From assembly GCF_001485415.1 (NCBI RefSeq), contig NZ_BCMQ01000004.1:62001-126000 (forward strand): a stretch of 64,000 bases of DNA. Reading direction: 5' to 3'. A program made the position numbers and the translations under genes. The stretch comes from Myroides odoratimimus (GTDB lineage: Bacteria > Bacteroidota > Bacteroidia > Flavobacteriales > Flavobacteriaceae). Shown in pieces: positions 61,759 through 64,000 of this stretch. Positions within the stretch are counted from its first letter, which is position 1; every line of letters begins with the position of its first letter. The notes under the pieces were generated by a model. That model saw nothing but the letters and a program-made list of their open reading frames with translations. It did not search any database and was not told where the DNA came from.

Positions 61759-62121
61759 ATGAAAGAGTCAACCATATCACCAGAAGCTTTAAGGAGCTAT
61801 CAAAGACTTCAGAGAAAGCGTTATAACAGTTTAGTTTGTATTGGGATAGAGATTATTGTTTATATGGCAATTATTGCCTTTGTATTCTTTGCTAATTATT
61901 ATCATTTTAGACGTGTACGAATACAAGTAGGGAATGATAACCCAATGAATGCATATTTACTTTTTTCTCTATTAATTCTATGCGCATTGGTCAGAGTTAT
62001 TATTCTATACCTAGATAAGATACCTGTGTTATCTAAGCTGCAAGAGAGAATGGAGAAGAGAGAATTCGAAAGATTAAAAAAAACATATCAATACCAAGTA
62101 AGATTAAATCATCATGATTAG
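61759..62121 (+). CDS. Small membrane protein between kinase and regulator
   Basis: 120 residues with two TM helices (about 25-45 and 66-84) and basic flanks. Not recognised, but its place between a LytS kinase and its LytTR regulator, overlapping the latter by 8 bp, suggests a role in signalling. Confidence 0.65.
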   Translation: MKESTISPEALRSYQRLQRKRYNSLVCIGIEIIVYMAIIAFVFFANYYHFRRVRIQVGNDNPMNAYLLFSLLILCALVRVIILYLDKIPVLSKLQERMEKREFERLKKTYQYQVRLNHHD

Positions 62122-62875
62122 TATAGTTATTATTGAAGATGAAAAGCCTGCAGCGCGCTCGCTAGAGAGGAAGTTAGATAAGTTAGGTTATAGTTCTATG
62201 ATAAACCTTTCTAGTGTCGAGGAGGCAGTACTGTGGTTTGGTTCTAATAAAGAGCCAGACCTCATCTTTTTAGATATTCAGTTGTCTGATGGTCTGTCTT
62301 TCGAGATATTCGAACAGGTAAAGATTAATAGTTCTATTATTTTTACAACGGCCTATGATGAGTATGCTTTAAGGGCATTTAAGTTGAATAGTATAGATTA
62401 TTTACTTAAACCGATTGAAGAGAAAGAATTAAAACAAGCCATTGAAAAGTTTGAGAATAATCGATCTGTATTCTTTGGGTTTAATCAACAGTTAGATCTC
62501 TTTAAGCAATTTATGAATTCTAGTAATACAGTGGAGTATAAAGAGCGCTTTGTTGTAAAAGTTGGAACACAGATAAAAATAGTGATGCGCTCTGAGGTTG
62601 TCTGTTTCTATAGTGAGAATAAAGCCTCTTATGTACAGACGACAGAAGGACGTAATTATATTATCGATTACAGCCTTGAGGAATTAGAAAAGATGGTAGA
62701 CCCAACAGATTTCTTTAGAATGAATAGGAAGTTTATTGTATCTATTAACAGTATTAAAGATATCTATGCCTATTCTAATTCTAGGTTAAAGCTAAATCTA
62801 ATTAATCTAGAATCAGAAGAGTTAATCGTGAGTAGAGAGAAGGTAAATGATTTCAAAAAATGGATTGAGAAGTAA
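62114..62875 (+). CDS. LytTR-family response regulator
   Basis: 253 residues. Receiver domain (1-120) with phospho-acceptor Asp54 in IFLDIQLSDG, Thr in FTTAYDEYA, and Lys in LLKPIEEKE; LytTR DNA-binding domain (about 145-253) with VCFYSENKASYVQTTEGRNY and FRMNRKFIVSINSI. It is the output of the kinase at 60.4 kb. Confidence 0.93.
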   Translation: MISIVIIEDEKPAARSLERKLDKLGYSSMINLSSVEEAVLWFGSNKEPDLIFLDIQLSDGLSFEIFEQVKINSSIIFTTAYDEYALRAFKLNSIDYLLKPIEEKELKQAIEKFENNRSVFFGFNQQLDLFKQFMNSSNTVEYKERFVVKVGTQIKIVMRSEVVCFYSENKASYVQTTEGRNYIIDYSLEELEKMVDPTDFFRMNRKFIVSINSIKDIYAYSNSRLKLNLINLESEELIVSREKVNDFKKWIEK

Positions 62876-62975
62876 GAGTAACTTTTAAAAAACAAAGAAG
62901 ACTAATAATAATCAAATTATAATTAGTAGATATAATATAATAATTATTACTTTAGTTTTAATTAAAAAATTAATT

Positions 62976-64000
62976 ATGAAGAAGTTAAGTGTTTTGTTCG
63001 CGTTGGTTTTATTGATGGTCTCTTGCCAGAAGAAGAATACAATCGAAATAATAACAGAGAATCTACCAGATAACACTAAAGTAGAAGTCTATATAAGAAG
63101 CTTAGATTTTAATGAACCAGAAGTTGTAGCTACTGGAGATATAGTAGGAGGTAAGGTAGTATTAGATAATCCATTTACAGAGGGAGAATGGGCTTATCTT
63201 TCGATAAAAGAGTCAGAAGATGTGAATCATATCGTTCTTTTTATTGGTGAACCAGGTGCAATTACCATTCGATTTGATAAGAATAATCCTGATAAAAGTA
63301 CTGTTGAAGGAACGGCCAATAATAAGAAAGTACAGCAGTTTATGGAAGATACGCGCCCTATATCAAAAAAATTGAATGTTTTCGTCGAAAAGAATATGGC
63401 AAGAATGCAAGAATTAGCTGATTCAACAATAAGTGATGATGGTCAAGAAGAATTAAAGAGGTTAAAAGAAGAGTACTCTGGTTTTGCAAATGAGTTCGAT
63501 TCAACAATCAAGAAGTATGAAGCAGCAAATAGAGATAACGTATTTGGATTGATCATGTTTGTAGAATTGATGAATATGCAAGAGAAATCATTAGTGGAGT
63601 ATAAAGCTGATTTTGACAAATATCCAGAAGCATTGAGAACATCTAAATTCGGTAAGCGAGTAGAAGCACGTATCAATGATTTAGTAGAAAATGAAGGGAA
63701 AGAGGTTATTACATTTAAAATAGGGGATAAATTACCAGAGTTTAAAGGATTTACTCCTGAGGATAAAGAATTAACGCTATCCTCTTTTTTAGAAGGGAAG
63801 AAACTAGTGCTTGTAGATGTGTGGGCTTCATGGTGTGGTCCTTGTCGTCAAGAGAACCCAAATGTTGTCAAAACGTATGAAGACTATCATAAGCTTGGTT
63901 TTGACATTATAGGATATTCTTTAGATAAGGATAAAGTAGCTTGGGTTAAGGCTATTGCAGCAGATAAGTTAACTTGGGCACAAGTTTCTAATCTACAGTT
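62976..64000 (+). CDS. TlpA-like thioredoxin lipoprotein, 3' end outside the window
   Basis: 341 codons present; the frame is open to the last base. Signal with lipobox VSC (Cys17), an N-terminal DUF4369-like domain (about 20-120), a helical linker and a C-terminal thioredoxin domain with WCGPC (286-290). It reduces or forms disulfides in the periplasm; TlpA/ResA-like members act in cytochrome maturation or stress response. Confidence 0.88.
   Translation, partial: MKKLSVLFALVLLMVSCQKKNTIEIITENLPDNTKVEVYIRSLDFNEPEVVATGDIVGGKVVLDNPFTEGEWAYLSIKESEDVNHIVLFIGEPGAITIRFDKNNPDKSTVEGTANNKKVQQFMEDTRPISKKLNVFVEKNMARMQELADSTISDDGQEELKRLKEEYSGFANEFDSTIKKYEAANRDNVFGLIMFVELMNMQEKSLVEYKADFDKYPEALRTSKFGKRVEARINDLVENEGKEVITFKIGDKLPEFKGFTPEDKELTLSSFLEGKKLVLVDVWASWCGPCRQENPNVVKTYEDYHKLGFDIIGYSLDKDKVAWVKAIAADKLTWAQVSNLQ

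Overview
The window reads as chromosomal DNA of an AT-rich Bacteroidota, most likely a Flavobacteriaceae member close to Myroides. The evidence is the Bacteroidota-type promoters (TTG-N19-21-TAnnTTTG) seen several times, weak or absent Shine-Dalgarno sequences, Bacteroidota-specific families (DUF6048/DUF6452, DUF4199, TIGR02757, 2TM-domain LytS kinase, TonB receptor), lutABC with lactate permease, and four tRNA-Tyr genes. No phage, insertion sequence, CRISPR array or rRNA operon is visible. Genus level is inference from gene content and style.

Layout. 1-2.9 kb: the end of a GH92 alpha-mannosidase overlapping a secreted PI-PLC-like enzyme. 3-5.1 kb: an AraC regulator and a Bcr-type efflux pump. 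5.3-7.0 kb: a HipA_2 kinase-like/DUF3037 pair, an accessory-looking module. 7.1-15.3 kb: a long leftward block (acyl-ACP thioesterase, miaA, K+ channel, exonuclease/GIY-YIG, YggS, DUF1015, hydroxyacyl-CoA dehydrogenase, Gfo/Idh oxidoreductase), interrupted by a 364-bp heptanucleotide array. 15.4-20.5 kb: pcm, smpB, small outer-membrane barrels and a GNAT-Nudix fusion. 20.6-24.3 kb: ABC exporter, DUF2798-ribB-Crp/Fnr operon and a likely sRNA, tied together by three FNR-type boxes at identical promoter spacing. 24.3-31.7 kb: a duplicated ~140-bp intergenic repeat, DUF4240 and other small genes, an ECF sigma pair, nitronate monooxygenase and a TonB receptor with a possible Fur site.

32.0-39.3 kb: an NhaC/MetT-type antiporter behind what looks like a very reduced SAM-I-clan riboswitch, fabG, membrane proteins, a DnaQ-like exonuclease, a methyltransferase and a glycolipid-binding-fold protein. 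39.3-45.2 kb: the DUF6452-DUF6048 pair and a lactate uptake/oxidation operon (permease-lutABC). 45.4-51.0 kb: DUF2185, rlmD, a secreted aspartyl protease, four tandem tRNA-Tyr, kdsA. 51.2-56.1 kb: the polyphosphate operon sixA-ppk1-ppx, TIGR02757 and a LolD-like ATPase. 56.3-64.0 kb: msrA, lipoproteins, YejK/NdpA-like protein, a small membrane peptide-LytS-membrane protein-LytTR operon and a truncated TlpA-like lipoprotein.

The most unusual non-coding signals are: (1) three intergenic loci (16.8, 34.4, 48.8 kb) built from short repeats in an exact 11-bp register, with direct copies facing inverted copies; (2) the degenerate heptamer array at 7.9-8.3 kb; (3) the minimal SAM-I-like leader at 32.06 kb; (4) the FNR-box regulon with a putative ~175-nt sRNA at 22.57 kb.
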